Shown: positions 11,691 through 23,760 of the stretch, one piece after another | How positions within the stretch are numbered: the stretch's first letter is position 1 | Layout: every line of letters begins with the position of its first letter | DNA from: Pegea sp. RAD2-039 | Taxonomy: Eukaryota; Chordata; Thaliacea; Salpida; Salpidae | Assembly (NCBI GenBank): GCA_034620365.1 | Contig: JAQGEQ010000254.1 | Location: forward strand, 1 to 64,000 | Reading direction: 5' to 3' | Length of the DNA: 64,000 nt | Position numbers and translations under genes: made by a program | The notes under the pieces: generated by a model | What the model was told of the DNA's origin: nothing | What the model saw: only the letters and a program-made list of their open reading frames with translations | The model's database searches: none

Positions 11691-13559
11691 ACTTTAGAAG
11701 ATTTAGGTACTTAAATTCAAATAAACTGTTCGACTTGTAGCAAAGATTTGATGCAGAAATTTAAACAAATGACTCGACCACTATAAGTCAATACATTTTA
11801 ATTAATCTGCAAGTTTTTAGTGACTGCATGACAGATATATATGAAGATTTCGTTTACTACTATTGTATAAAAAGCATTTGATTATTTCACAACATAAATA
11901 AAAAGAAACTACTTCAACCGTTTCAAAGCCAACTTAATATATTTAAAATGTTTACAAGAAACATAAAACTGCTGTGAACATCTTAATGGAACTAGCAGCA
12001 CGAAGATGTGAAGCAAGCAAAGTTTTCAGAGATGTCAAGTCTTGAAAGAGCTTTAATTGAATGCTTGCTCTTTTTATCAACTCAATCATCTGTTATGGAA
12101 ATATAAATAATTATCAAGATTAATGAAACTAAACGGAGATCATATTGACAAATTTATAGAAATTTTAATTCTAAATCGTCGGATATGTCTAGAGTGAATC
12201 AAAGTAGCTGTCTCTTCATAGATGTTAACGAAATGTCATCTATTGAAGAAACAATTACTTCAATTCAAATCAACATTTCAAAGTTTGCAAAATAATTTCA
12301 TCTAAACCAACTCAACGTTTTCAATTTTAAAAATCCAACTATCTCGCCAAATTAATATCTCAGTTTACTCAACTTGTAAGAAAAAGATTTAATATTAAAT
12401 TGATCAATCTCGAACGAGTGAAGATCTTGCACAACGCAAAGTTTTAAAGTTAGAGAAGAAGAACTTTATGGGAAATCAACAACAAAGTTTTGTGTCACAT
12501 CAGATAAACTCATTAGATCAGATTTAATTACTCACAATACAATTACTATACAAAAGTATATATACTTCAATTTGAAACAGTAAACTTTCAAATTTTCACA
12601 GAGTTTTATATAATTGTTGAAAATTTAATTAAAAGTAACTCCGTTAATTAGAAGATCTTAAGAAATGACAATTTAAGATTAATACAGATAGAATAGAAGC
12701 ACTTTAGATGCATAGATAAATTATAAATCATAAATTTACTAAGATAAAGAAGATAGTGAAGGAAATGTCAGTGCAAATTATCACTTGTAAAGGAAACTAT
12801 TTAATATTTTGTTTGTTAACAAAATGTCACAAAATATTATTTATTTTGATGTAGTGATAGAATCAGGTAAGAAATTCTAAACCCTATTTACTCTATCGAA
12901 AAACTGTTACCAAAATGAGCGTTATTAAAGATGTTGAGAGATTTAATTTTGAATGAAAAGTTTTTGAGGTTGTATGGGAGTTGCAATCTTTAAAATATTC
13001 TATGAAGTGAACATGACAAAAACCATGGATAACATTAACAGTGTTACAAGATCAGAAAATCAGCATAAGAAAATAAAATAATATCAAATATAAAACAGTT
13101 AAAAAAAACAATTTATAATAGTTTATAATGTTCAAATTGTTGCTTGTAGAAAATTATTAAAACTGAAACGTGTAGATTTTATGTTAGTTTTTTTTTTCTA
13201 TTTGAAAATCTATCTTTTTTCAGATGATTCTTATGAGTGAAATATGTTCGAATAATTAAATCATTAGCAACGACTCAATAGAATTTAAAATAAACAAAAA
13301 TAAGAAAACAAAAATTTGATTTTATTAGATAAGAAAATTATTCAATTTATTTAATTTCACTTCATCTTTACTAGACAATTAAGATGTAAAGCTTTTAGAA
13401 ATTTAGTTAAAAGTTGATTTTCAAAGAACTTCTTTTACTTTATTTTGATAAATCTAACAGATTCAATTTTACTTTTGTTTCTTCTAAATATAACCAAAAT
13501 ATTAAATTTTTTAATATCGGTATATTTTTTCTGACCATTCAACAATTGAACTTATTAAT

Positions 13560-14060
13560 GGTTTTCTCCATCAAAACTTCATAGTATAATAAAGATCACA
13601 ATTTCTCATACATCCTCAGAGGCTTTTCACTAAAAATTAAACCGCTCATCAACTTTAATAATATCCAGTGGATTAACCAATGTATGGAATTCCCTTCCTG
13701 ATTCTATTAAAACATTAAAATCTATCAAATTTTTAAAAGATATGCTAACTAGATATTATTTAAATAAATGCTTTGACAAGTGATATATAACACTGCCAGT
13801 TTCCTCACTTTCTTTTTCTTTTTTGCCATATTATAGTTTTAATTCATAATTTACGTTTTATTCATGTCTTTATAAAGTTTCCATTCTTTTTGTAATTATT
13901 GTTAATTGTAATACTTAAGACCTTTCCATTATTTCTTCCATCATAATACTTGGTTTTTGTTTACTACAATAACTATTGAATTTGTCACTTATTTATTAAA
14001 TAAATAAATAAACGATAAATAATTAATAAATAAATAATAAATAACAAACAAATAATAAAT
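13560..14060 (+). mobile_element. Non-LTR retrotransposon (LINE) 3' end
   Basis: An open run at 13,667-13,783 reads NVWNSLPDSIKTLKSIKFLK, the pattern found at the C-terminus of many LINE reverse-transcriptase polyproteins (a W-N-x-L-P motif followed by FK-rich sequence). It is followed by AT-rich 3' sequence and an (AAAT)n-like tail at 13,988-14,065. It is heavily 5'-truncated and lies only in the extra segment of copy 1. Confidence 0.75.
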
Positions 14061-14065
14061 AAATT
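13988..14065. repeat. AAAT-type simple repeat
   Basis: Imperfect tandem AAAT/AATA units directly after the LINE 3' end, fitting a LINE tail. Confidence 0.75.
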
Positions 14066-14845
14066 TTGGATTTTTATAAAGATAAAGAAGGAAAAATGTT
14101 TGAAAATTTGTATAAAAGAAGGAACAAGTTACTTTTAAGTTAGATTCTACAGTTTTTTTTCTTCTAATTTATAGGTAGTTATTTAAATTCACTTTTAAAA
14201 AATCTAGCCAAAATCTGTTCAGTATTTATGATTATTTAAGTGGTTTTCAAACTCTGTAAAGATGTTTATAACTTTTTATGACAAATAATAAAAAACTAAC
14301 TTAACAACTTATTGTATTGACAAACTATTTACTAATTGGCTCAAATTTTACTTTCTTGTTACTTTTATAGTTTCAATATATTTAAACACTTGATCTTATA
14401 TATTTGGTGAATTTTTTTCATCTTTACTTGTAAATAATTTAAATAAAAATTAGTTTTATACTTTGAGTTCAACCTTTACATTTTATTAATGAAACATTTT
14501 TCTTAGGTAGTTATTTAACTTTATTGTCCAACAATTTTTATTAATGAAGATTTTTTTTAAATTGACCTTTCTGGTCAATGAAACATTTTTAATTTCTATA
14601 TTTTTTTATAAACTTTTATTAAAATTGTTTATACTAATGGGGGCGTTATCTAATGTTTTTTTAAACTAAAATTATCTATTAAAATTTTAAAAGATTTTAG
14701 AATTAAGAAAACTTATATTTAATTTAAATTAACTTTACTAAAGGTTGATCGAATAAACTTTTCCGAAGAAATTGAAGAATATCTATAGAACAATAAAAAC
14801 TTATAACCTCAATTCAATCAAGTCATAGGTTTTTAAACAAGCAAA

Positions 14846-16152
14846 ATGAAAGACTCAGGGAAACACTTAATGATATCGCTGGTTTATATCGTCGTCGCCT
14901 TTTCACAGCTGGCAGCTTCTTTAAAAGTCTTCAGATGCTCTTTATGTGAAGAAGAAAGAGATGAAAACTCTTGCTATGTTCAATGTAAGTTAAACTTATA
15001 TACAAAGTACTATTAAAGGAAGGGTAACTGTATATACACATACTGACAAAACGTAAGCCAATCTTAAGGTTACATACAGTTATTCACTTTGTTCTAAATA
15101 AATTTAATTTCAAATTGTGGAAATTCTATTTAAACTTTGTTTAGATTATCATACCCTTAATCAACTTAATAGTGATTTTCAAAATATGTTTAATTTCTAT
15201 TTTTTTATCTAGTAAACTATTTTACATTCTTAATAATAAGAAGAGTAACACAATTTTTGTAGATTGGTCTCTTGCTCGTTCTAAAGAAGTCTTTAATGAT
15301 CCTAATAATCTTCCTCCCTTACCAACTAATTGCTCAATATCTTTCAATTTGAAGCCAGCACCTAACCATCCTGGATTGAAAGATCCTTATGCAACTTACA
15401 GCTTTGTATTTCCAAGTTAGTAGTTGAGCTACTTAAACAAGTTTGAAGAATTTCAACAAACTTCTATCTATTACTTCCTGAAAATTGTTTGAAAGAGTTT
15501 TGTTAACTTTCGGAACTAGTTTGAAATATTTTACTTTGATAAAAAATATTTATTTATTTACTAAATATTCTTATTTTATTTCAGAAACAAACAAAAGCAA
15601 AAAGCCCAAATATTTCTTTGTTGTCTACACGTTTGATGGAATTGGATATTATTTAAGAATAAATTTACCAAGCTCTTATAAATATTGGAGTGAAGATGTT
15701 GGTAACACCATTCAGTTGAACAAAAAATGTTAAACTTTATTTATACCTAAATAAGATTATGTTTAGTATCTTAGTGGTCAATTACATCATCTCCTTTTTT
15801 AAATTAAGGCAAAGTTCATTCTAAGCGATTGTAGAAAAATGAGTTCTGCAGAAATCCACGATTTCGAAGTATCATCTGTTCCTTATATCGATAAAGATGG
15901 CTTACCAGAAGCTTGTAAAGTTAACAAATTATCACCAGGTTATTTTTTTCACAACTTTGTTTTAAGTTTTCAAAATCATGAAAAATTTGTTGGTTTTACA
16001 TACTAACAATATAAAATGAAACATGTTTAGAAAAATATATTAAAAATATTTTACAAGAATTCAAGTTAATCGTAATTTGCTTTATAGGTTGCTGCTCCAA
16101 AAATCCTGATGAGCAACTAGCTGCTTGTAGATACTACAGATGTCGGAACTAA
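14846..16152 (+). CDS. Secreted cysteine-rich protein, 5 exons, 199 aa (family member 1)
   Basis: No named family is certain. Exons: 14846-14984, 15263-15415, 15585-15697, 15809-15938, 16088-16152; all phases join to 199 codons plus stop. Residues 1 to about 29 look like a signal peptide with core SLVYIVVAFSQLAAS. The mature N-terminus LKVFRCSLCE followed by a third cysteine resembles the first loop of Ly6/three-finger proteins. The C-terminus has CC-x(10)-C-x4-C and ends in Asn two residues later, also reminiscent of that fold but not proof. Central exon 3 (PKYFFVVYTFDGIGYYLRIN) is the best conserved part of the family. Paralogs are at 17,049 and 36,950, with an orphan exon at 20,674. This copy is in the segment absent from duplication copy 2. 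Role unknown; extracellular by inference. Confidence 0.7.
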
Positions 16153-17048
16153 GTGCAGCACTCTTACTATAAAAGCTATTAAACAATTTCATAAATCAAA
16201 TTTTTATGCTAAAAATGATTTCTTAATGCTTGAATATTAACAAGCTTTCTATATAAACATTTATGTAATTGAATGAATTAATGATGATAATTATTAATAA
16301 AATATAAGATTAACAAAAATACGTTGCAGAAAAATAAGTTTAAATAGATTGAGTTATAGAAAATTAAAATTTGTTAAGGCAGTAAGATTAAAAAATAGTT
16401 TTGCAACTACTGAACAAACTAACTAAAATGCTAGTTTTGTAGTTTCATTTGATTTTAACATTTTTAACTATCTGCAAGTTATTTGAAAGCTCCTGATACA
16501 AAATAAGTTTAGCAATAACAATATGAGATGGTAATTATTAAAAGGTAGAACTAACATTAATTAGAAAGCGACTCTTTTATAGTATTATCATGAAATTATT
16601 ATTTTGTATTACTAAAACTAATTTAATTTTTAAAACTAATTTTCTCAGTTTTTTTTTAGTTTTGCTTCTATAACTAATTTAAATTTTATATAAGTATTTC
16701 TAATTTTGCATAGACTTAAATTTTTGGTTCGGAATGAATGCTTTAATTAGCTCATTTATTTCCAGAGTTTGTAAAGCAATAATCTTTTTTTAGTTTCAGT
16801 TAATCAGCTCAAGTTACAAATTCTAAAGTTAGTTTTTTTGCCTCAATATATTAAAACTTTACGGGCTTCAACTTAGTTACTCAATGGGAATATAACAGCT
16901 CTGTATGCTTCTAGCTACCTTTAAAGTAAATTTATTAAGCTTTTTAGTACTTTTATTTTGCTTTTAATTTCCAGCTTGAGTTTTTTTAATTACTTGATTA
17001 AATAAAGAAATTATTGCTTTTGTTGGTTAGGTTATTTTCGAAAAAAAG
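16153..17048. other. Intergenic, no gene seen
   Basis: AT-rich spacer between the two secreted-protein genes. The duplicated block resumes at about 16,395. Near 16,625-16,645 it lacks about 0.5 kb present in copy 2. Confidence 0.6.
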
Positions 17049-18029
17049 ATGATCAAATTCAGATTAAGCTGGATAATTTTGTTAGCATTTGCATTAGTTA
17101 ATTGTTCAGGTCGTAAAACACCATTGAAGATCTTTAGATGCTCATTATGCGAACCAATAAAAAGCTCTACTACTTGTTATGCATCACGTAAGTTTTCAAA
17201 GTTGTTTCAATACGAAACTTAGTATAGAAGTAGTAAGAGATAAAATAAACTTAGAGTGCTAACACAACATCTTTTTCTTCTAATTAATTTAAATTGCTTT
17301 TATTAGTTATAAGCTATTTTTGAATATATTGGCAATCAAATCATTGTATTTTATCTTTTCACTTTCGAGAAAATTGAGTGTTTGAAATAGTTTATTAGAA
17401 ACCATTAAAAAATATCTAAGCACTTTACATTTCCCTCATTTAAGATAAAAAGTTTTCAAAATATTTTTTAAACATTTTGTAGGTTTAGATGACATAGTCG
17501 AGACTCCGACAAAGCCGTTATAGTTTCTCCGCAAACTAAAGAAATGTTCTATTGATGTGGATCGTGATTACAAGAAAAGAGTAGTCACAAGTTTTACTCT
17601 TCGAAGTTTGTGAACCCATTTTTAATTTTGAGTTTAGGAATAAGTTAAAAATATGCTTAAAAGCCTGAATTTAATAAATTACAACTATTTTAAAACTAAA
17701 CATTTAGAATCTAGCGAAAGTAGAAAACCGAAATATTTTCGTTTTGATTATTTTGTTGATGGAACAGGAGATTATTACAAGATAAACTTTCCAGAGTCTT
17801 ACAAATATTGTAAATATGATGTAAGTGAACGATTCTGGTAGATGATGATTTGTTTACATAAAGCAATACTTTTCAGGCAAAGTTTGTTATTGATAGCTGC
17901 AAGAAGCTTGACCAAAGTAAGAAACACTCGATAAAAGTTTCTACTGTTCCTTTTAGAATGAAGAAATCAGGAAATAGTTTAGCTTGTACAGCTATATTAA
18001 CTACGCCTTGTAAGAATGAAATAAAATAA
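17049..18029 (+). pseudogene. Secreted cysteine-rich protein gene (member 2), copy 1, with premature TAG
   Basis: Exons by homology: 17049-17187, 17483-17605, 17708-17820, 17877-18029. Exon 1 (139 nt) and exon 3 (113 nt) have exactly the lengths found in member 1. The signal peptide is present (core LSWIILLAFALVNCSG), followed by the FRCSLCE motif. In exon 2, TAG at 17,521-17,523 is in frame; copy 2 has AAG there. Exon 3 also has Cys in place of the Trp seen in the other family members. Splice sites are intact. It is probably inactivated, unless exon 2 is skipped, which would break phase with exon 3. A real allele and an assembly error cannot be told apart here. Confidence 0.68.
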
Positions 18030-20673
18030 TTTCAATGGTTCATCAAAACTAAAAAATATAATTTTATACTACTTGAAATCTTTCTTTATTAATATTACAT
18101 TTTAATTGTTAATCATAAATTCATTTAAATACATATTTTGCAATTTTACATAAATCAGTTTATTATACTGAAATTTTTGTTCTCAAGTTGCTATTCTGGA
18201 TTCTTTACTGGTAGACACATCTTTCGATTCATCATCAGGAGCAGATTGGAAGTTGAATTAGGATGAAGATCATATTTTCACCATCGACTAATTTTGAAAC
18301 TAAAATTTTAAAGAATAAATCTATTTTTTTGAGAAGAATCTTTAATAAACAAAACTTTGAAATGGTCGATCAAAAACTTTTAATGATTTTTTATTTCAAA
18401 AGTTTTTTAATCAACTTAAAATATTGATAGTTTGATAATGAATTTTTCCATTTCTTTTAAAACTAAATCATTAAACAAAAATAAAACATTATAAACAAGT
18501 TTAAAGGTAGAAGTTGTGCATCTAAACAAATTCTGATAAAAATAGGTTCAAAAATTAGTGATGATACCCTTTATCAAAAGTTACATAAAATTTTGATAAC
18601 ATGTTTAACTCCAAAGTTAAAATATTTGAAAATAATTTTATTGTTTAAATATCAAACTTTTATTGGTATTTGAAAAAATATATAAAGTATAGATATATTC
18701 TTTGTTCATTTTGGACTATTTACAAATAGTAGTCCATTTCAAATGCAACTAAAAATGAATGTCTTTATAATAGCTTCAAAGATTTTAAAAATCCAACTTG
18801 AAAATTAAAAGACTTTGATAATATTAACAACTAAGAAACATCAATAAAATTTTAAATAATATAATTTTATTCTTAGAAATAAAGAATAACAATTTAATTA
18901 GAATCTAAAGCTAACAAAATAATTTAAAGTTTCAACCCAACATTTAAACCAAAAGTTTTTCTTTAATTAAGGTTTACAGCAAAATATCTTTGCTTTGTTA
19001 AGAACTGTAGAAACTCATCTATTACCGTTTAAACTTTTCAGTTTTGTGCATTTTTAAGATTTAAAAATGAAAATCTTTTACAACTCTAAGGATTTAAAAA
19101 TAATTCTTAAAGAGTTTATAATATTTGTGAGATTCTAAAATGTTTTTTATGTTTATGTAATAATCTATAAGCTCAAAGGTAAAAAATAATGAAACTTGAG
19201 TAATGAAACGTAATTGGACAGTTTTATTTGACCAATTTCAATTCAATGTTGATTATTTTGATATAAAAAGAATTAAAACAATCATTAGTAGAGTCTTTGA
19301 ATTTATCATTGTGAAAATGCAAGCAGTTCTGCAAATGAAAAATCTGATCTTTATTTAATGAAGCTTAACATAACTTTTCACTCAACAAATAAATTAACTA
19401 GATCTAAAAATAATCGCTTCAATCTACTATTCCTATTTATGGTAAAGTAAATTTCGTGAAATTAGTGAAAGAAACTAAAAGAAGAAAAATGTTGGGAAAT
19501 TTTAAGCAAAAATTATTTTACTAAATCTATTTTAGTTGAAAGTTTGTAGAAACTTACATTTTCTGAGAATATAGTTCTATAAATGTTTTTAGCAACTAAA
19601 ATAGATGCAATTAACCATTAAATCAGTTAATTTTGCAAAATTATTTGCAGAACAGACGCAATACAAAACTTTGTAGATTGATAAACAGACAGTTGTATTT
19701 ATAATAATCTCATTTTATGCTTACAATAAAGTTTTATTTTAACGATAAATATTACGACAATTCTTAAAACTAATAAACATCTAATAAGCTAACTTCTTAG
19801 ATATTCAGGAAACACTTTTGAAAATATAATCTTTTCTTTAATAATAAGAAATGTAGACGTTGAAAAAAACAAAAAAAAATTATTTGTAAATATTTGGTTT
19901 ACTAATAAAACATTATATTAAATAAATCTCAATTTATGATTCTAAATTATTCTAGGAAAGTTAATAAATTTTGTTTTAAAAGTGAAATAGATGATGACAA
20001 AATAACTAGATGATGTTTTCATCTAATCAACTAGATCTAATAAGTTTGTGAAATAATTTTAAATTTTTTTAGACATTTTTCAATATTTTAATCGTTCAAA
20101 ATTTTTATTTCAGTTTTTTTCATTGTATAATAATTATTAATTCAAAACTTAAACTATTAAAATCACCTATCTAACAAATTGTTTAAATCTTGGGTCATAA
20201 AAATTAGTTAAAATTTTTTTCTCTTTCTTATTTGAAGTCAATTTTACTGATGTAGAGTTATCTTACTTTTAACTTTCATATCCTTAATATATTGAAGTAG
20301 CAAGACATCATATCAAACGCAGTTTGCAGAAAATATATTTAAATTGAAAGCAAGTTGCATCAAACTAAAAACTTTAATTATATAAAAACTAATTTTACGA
20401 CTGATCTCAAATTTCTATATAATAAGAAAACTGCGAAAGATAATGAAAATGTAGACTAACAAAACGCTCTGGTTATGAAGTAATTAAATATTATTTATGT
20501 AGGATATAGAAGATCAATAATGAAAATAATAAGTGGAAATGAGACTATGAGTATAGGAGAATTTTAGATGTTAGTTCAAAAAGGTTTTTTTTCAAACTTT
20601 TTAATGACGATTTTAACCAATAATTTTGCTCCTTAAGGTATTGAAAACACCAACTAAATTGAAAATTGAATAC
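18030..20673. other. Intergenic, no intact gene
   Basis: AT-rich sequence matching 37,930-39,945 up to about 19,930, then unique sequence. Copy 1 of the short ORF at 39,225-39,473 starts at 19,204 but is broken by a 1-bp deletion. A small palindrome pairs TGGACTA with TAGTCCA near 18,712-18,735 and is repeated in copy 2. Confidence 0.6.
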
Positions 20674-20786
20674 ATTTTCTTTCCAGTATTTGTAAGATTC
20701 AGGAAAGTGTATATGATAATGATATATTTTATCATCAATAAAATAATCAAAGCGAAAATATTCTGGTTTTCTGGATATTTTTGATT
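20674..20786 (-). pseudogene. Orphan exon 3 of the secreted cysteine-rich family
   Basis: On the minus strand an acceptor (TTTTTAG) is followed by exactly 113 open bases and a GTATTC donor. This is the same length and phase as exon 3 of members 1 and 2. The translation has KPEYFRFDYF and HFPESYKYWK, closely matching the other exon 3 sequences. No neighbouring exons were found on either side; a LINE fragment begins right upstream. It is a remnant of a fourth family member in opposite orientation. Confidence 0.8.
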
Positions 20787-20819
20787 CTAAAAAGTAAAAA
20801 TAACTTTACATAAATGAAA

Positions 20820-23180
20820 CTATTTTTGAATAAATTTATTTTCAAGGTAAAATTTTGATATCTTTAGCACAATGTCTGAGTAGGAGAGAGAAGGAGTATT
20901 GCCATCATCGGTTATAAAAACGCTATTAAATTGATTGTTTAGCAACACAGCTTTATTTTCTGGTTCCATCACAAGTTGGTCGCTGTTATCAAGTAAGGGA
21001 GGTAATTGAAATCTCGCCTAAGCTTGCGATTTATGAAACCAAATAAGGTTTTCTTGCTGGGTGAAGATAAAACTACAATTTCTCTTCCTAAATAGAAATT
21101 AGAAATAAATAAAACGGTATTAATTTTTCGACTGACTCTTTAACGATGTTAGTAAATCTTGAGTAAATAGTATTGATGTCTTCGGAAGAGTTGAAAACAG
21201 AAATCCAGTCAAGATCTGATAGAAACTTGTTAATACCATTATAATTTCCACAGTAAAAATTCCTTTTGCTTGAAGTTCATAAAAAAGTTTGATGGAGCTT
21301 GAATTCAATCATGTTGTGATCGCATGTCAGAGCAAAAGGTTCTTTTTGATCAACGTAGATAATGTTCTCATGTTTTGATGTGATGAGAAGGTCCAAAGTA
21401 TTACCACTAACTTGGGTTGGAAAAGTAATCATCTGAGATAAATTATTAGCATTGAGGAAGCTTACAAAGGCATGACTTAGGCTGAATTAGTATTATCGCT
21501 ATCCAAGTGAAAGGATTTTCCAATTAATGATAAATTCGTGTTATTCCAATCAATTTTAATAAAAATAAAATTCCCCAAAATATATAACTCAGGACACACA
21601 ACACTTTTCAGAACCTTTAATAAGGCCTTAACAGTAAACTTATCATTAATTTTAGAGGGTGGTAAGTAGGTATATAAAAAACGAGAAAATTTGGACTTTA
21701 AGTAATGAAAATCGAAAGCGATAATCTCAAACCCTGGACAATTAATGGGATCGATCTGAATTCTAGAGATCTTAGGTGCAAGCGATGTTTTGTAAATTAC
21801 GCAAACACCGCCGCCTCTATCATACAGTCTATCACAACGTAAAACACAAAAAATTACCGTCTACCAGAAAAGAATCAGGATAAAAAGGTTTCAACCAAGT
21901 TTCAGTAATAAAAACAAATATAAAATTTTTGGAATGCAAAAGAGCTTTCAATTGAAAAATTTTGTTAATAATCGATTGTGCGTTGAAGAACATACCTAAT
22001 GTGATAGAAGAATTGCCTTTTTGACGCTTGTGAGATTTGATGATGGGCGACGATAAATTGATTTCTTGGGTATTCACAATTGTGTGCGGAGAGAATTTGA
22101 AAAAAAGAAGATGTGGGTCCAGTGGTTATTTACCACTTCCGTTTTTTGAAGAAGCCTTGACAATTCTCAAAGCTCATGGTGGACCTCGAACTTTGTATTT
22201 GAAATCAGTTGATTGTTCCTTCAAATTTCGGTTATACGCCTCTTTTAGAAGACGCTTATTTTCTGAGCGATCATCTTCACACATGTCATGTGCTACTCTA
22301 ATGCGCTCGAATTTTTTGTCAAGCCTTAGCTTATACAGCTTGGCAAGAAACTTGTGTTCGTTTCAAATTTCCTGAAAGGTCACTTTCAACGGTCTTTGAT
22401 TATCTGAGCTTTTTGCTCCGAGTCTAGTCATTGATACCTTTGGAATGTCCACAAAATCAAGGCCTTGAGAGCACATTTGTTTAAAAATCTAACTGTCATC
22501 ATCTTTATCAGTCTCAGAGACATTAAAGATGATGACATTGTTTTCTTTGTCCTCACGATCTACAGTGAGTTTTGTGTGTGTGTCAGTAACCTTCTTGGCA
22601 AGAAGCTGCACCATACTAGCATTTTTGTCGGAGCCGGGATCACCGACCACCGAGGCCCATGTGACTGGTTTCTTTGTAGAAGCATTCGGTTCGTCCGTTG
22701 TTTAGGACAAACTAGAAATATTTTTGTTGGTCTTGGGAACATCGTCACCAATTTCAGATTTGAAATGGGTAATTCAGCAGATACAGATTTGCTGATGTCG
22801 GATAATTGGTTTTGATCAGAATTGGTTGAGGGAGCTGCTGTGTCCATGGTTCTACATGTAATGCAAAACCATTTAAATCCCATTTACTTCATCTGGTTGT
22901 TATCAAACATATCATAAATTTTCTTGCTCACCTCACTACAGGTGATTTGAAAGCAGGAGAGACATTTAAAACATTCTATTGCCGGATCTTCACCAGAGCA
23001 AATTTTATTGCAAGATTGGCAATTGCCATTGCAATTTTGTTTGGATGAAGTCGGTTTATCAGGATTCTTTTTATATTTGATCGTAAGGTCTTGGTAGTTT
23101 TATGTGTATCCACCAAAGTTTTATATAAGATTTTTACTGTCACCAACCACAATATATAATATATATATAATATACAATTC
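20820..23180 (-). mobile_element. CR1-like LINE, 5' part (ORF1 and endonuclease), decayed
   Basis: Minus-strand pieces in order: an ORF1 with PHD-like zinc finger (C-x2-C, C-x2-C, C, then WFCITC; about 23,030-22,850, interrupted by TAA); an ORF1 C-terminal stretch reading YKVRGPPRALRIVKA (about 22,330-22,160); an endonuclease start with FFNAQSIINKIFQLKALL and TETWLKP (22,077-21,832); the endonuclease-RT linker (about 21,320-21,120); and the RT N-terminal region with FNSVFITDDGNTPSLSYSDI (about 20,980-20,870). The rest of the reverse transcriptase is missing. Multiple stops and frameshifts are present. It sits between the two duplication copies. Confidence 0.82.
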
Positions 23181-23344
23181 ACTTCCTAGAAATAACTTTA
23201 TCACAACTTATGAACACTTATTCAAATAAAACCTATAACCTGAAACTTATTCAAATAGAATATATAAGTGGATATAATTATTAATCATTAAGAAATGACG
23301 TGAAGTTTTCAGGTATTTATTTATGACATTGAATTAGAAAATTA

Positions 23345-23760
23345 AAAACTACATTTTGTAAAAGCTTAGAAACTAATTGTTTAAATAACACCAAAGTTTG
23401 AACGATGCTTTTTAAATTTCTTTGAAAACATCATTAAAATTGTATTTTTAAACCTTATGATTATCTATAAAAGCTTATTATTCTTCAATTTATCTAAAAA
23501 TATAATAAACGTATTTCACAAATTATTTTACAGATCAAATAATAATATTAGTTAAATCATTAATAATTACTAACTTAAAATCATCTTCATATAGCTTAGT
23601 TAGACTTCACATTTTTTAAACATCGAATAAAACAAATCAAAAAATTGGAATAAAATTCTGAAAACAAACATTATTTACAAACAAAAGAAATTGAATTATA
23701 AATTAACTCAACATTTCCAGTAAATAAAATATCTTAAAATTTTAAATTGTTTGAATTTTT
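23345..23760. repeat. Older dispersed repeat upstream of duplication copy 2
   Basis: Diverged match to 8,985-9,430 and 32,765-33,205; it runs into the copy-2 block without a gap. Confidence 0.75.

Larger units (their letters stand above)
11690..14845. other. Region without recognisable gene; holds the left edge of the copy-1-only segment
   Basis: The duplicated sequence continues to about 11,900, where the 4.5-kb segment unique to copy 1 begins. Slightly GC-richer patches near 11,990-12,060 and 12,390-12,480 contain no sustained ORF. A LINE 3' end (13,560-14,060) is listed separately. Nothing else was identified. Confidence 0.6.
1..19930. repeat. Segmental duplication, copy 1 (left end outside the window)
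   Basis: Base 1 matches base 23,760 and the match continues, with small indels, to about 19,930 (copy 2: about 39,945). Offset is 23,752-23,764 over the first 5 kb. Order and strand of every gene-like element are kept. Relative to copy 2, copy 1 contains an additional 4.5 kb (about 11,900-16,395) and lacks about 0.5 kb present at 36,040-36,548 and about 0.12 kb present at 38,487-38,611. Divergence by eye is lowest in the first 5.5 kb and rises to the right. The right breakpoint is where both copies read ATTATATTAA and then differ. Confidence 0.93.

Noticed and set aside
15172..15420. 82-codon ORF read as one exon
   Set aside because: Only the part from 15,263 is exon; upstream is intron of the secreted-protein gene, as homology and phase to the flanking exons show.
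14846..16152. Calling the secreted cysteine-rich proteins toxins
   Set aside because: A signal peptide and cysteines alone do not show toxicity; the Ly6/three-finger resemblance is limited to the ends, and that fold is mostly non-toxic.
22037..22375. Plus-strand ORFs at 22,037-22,375 and 22,465-22,815
   Set aside because: Antisense of the LINE ORF1 fragment; the minus-strand reading gives the ORF1 and endonuclease motifs.
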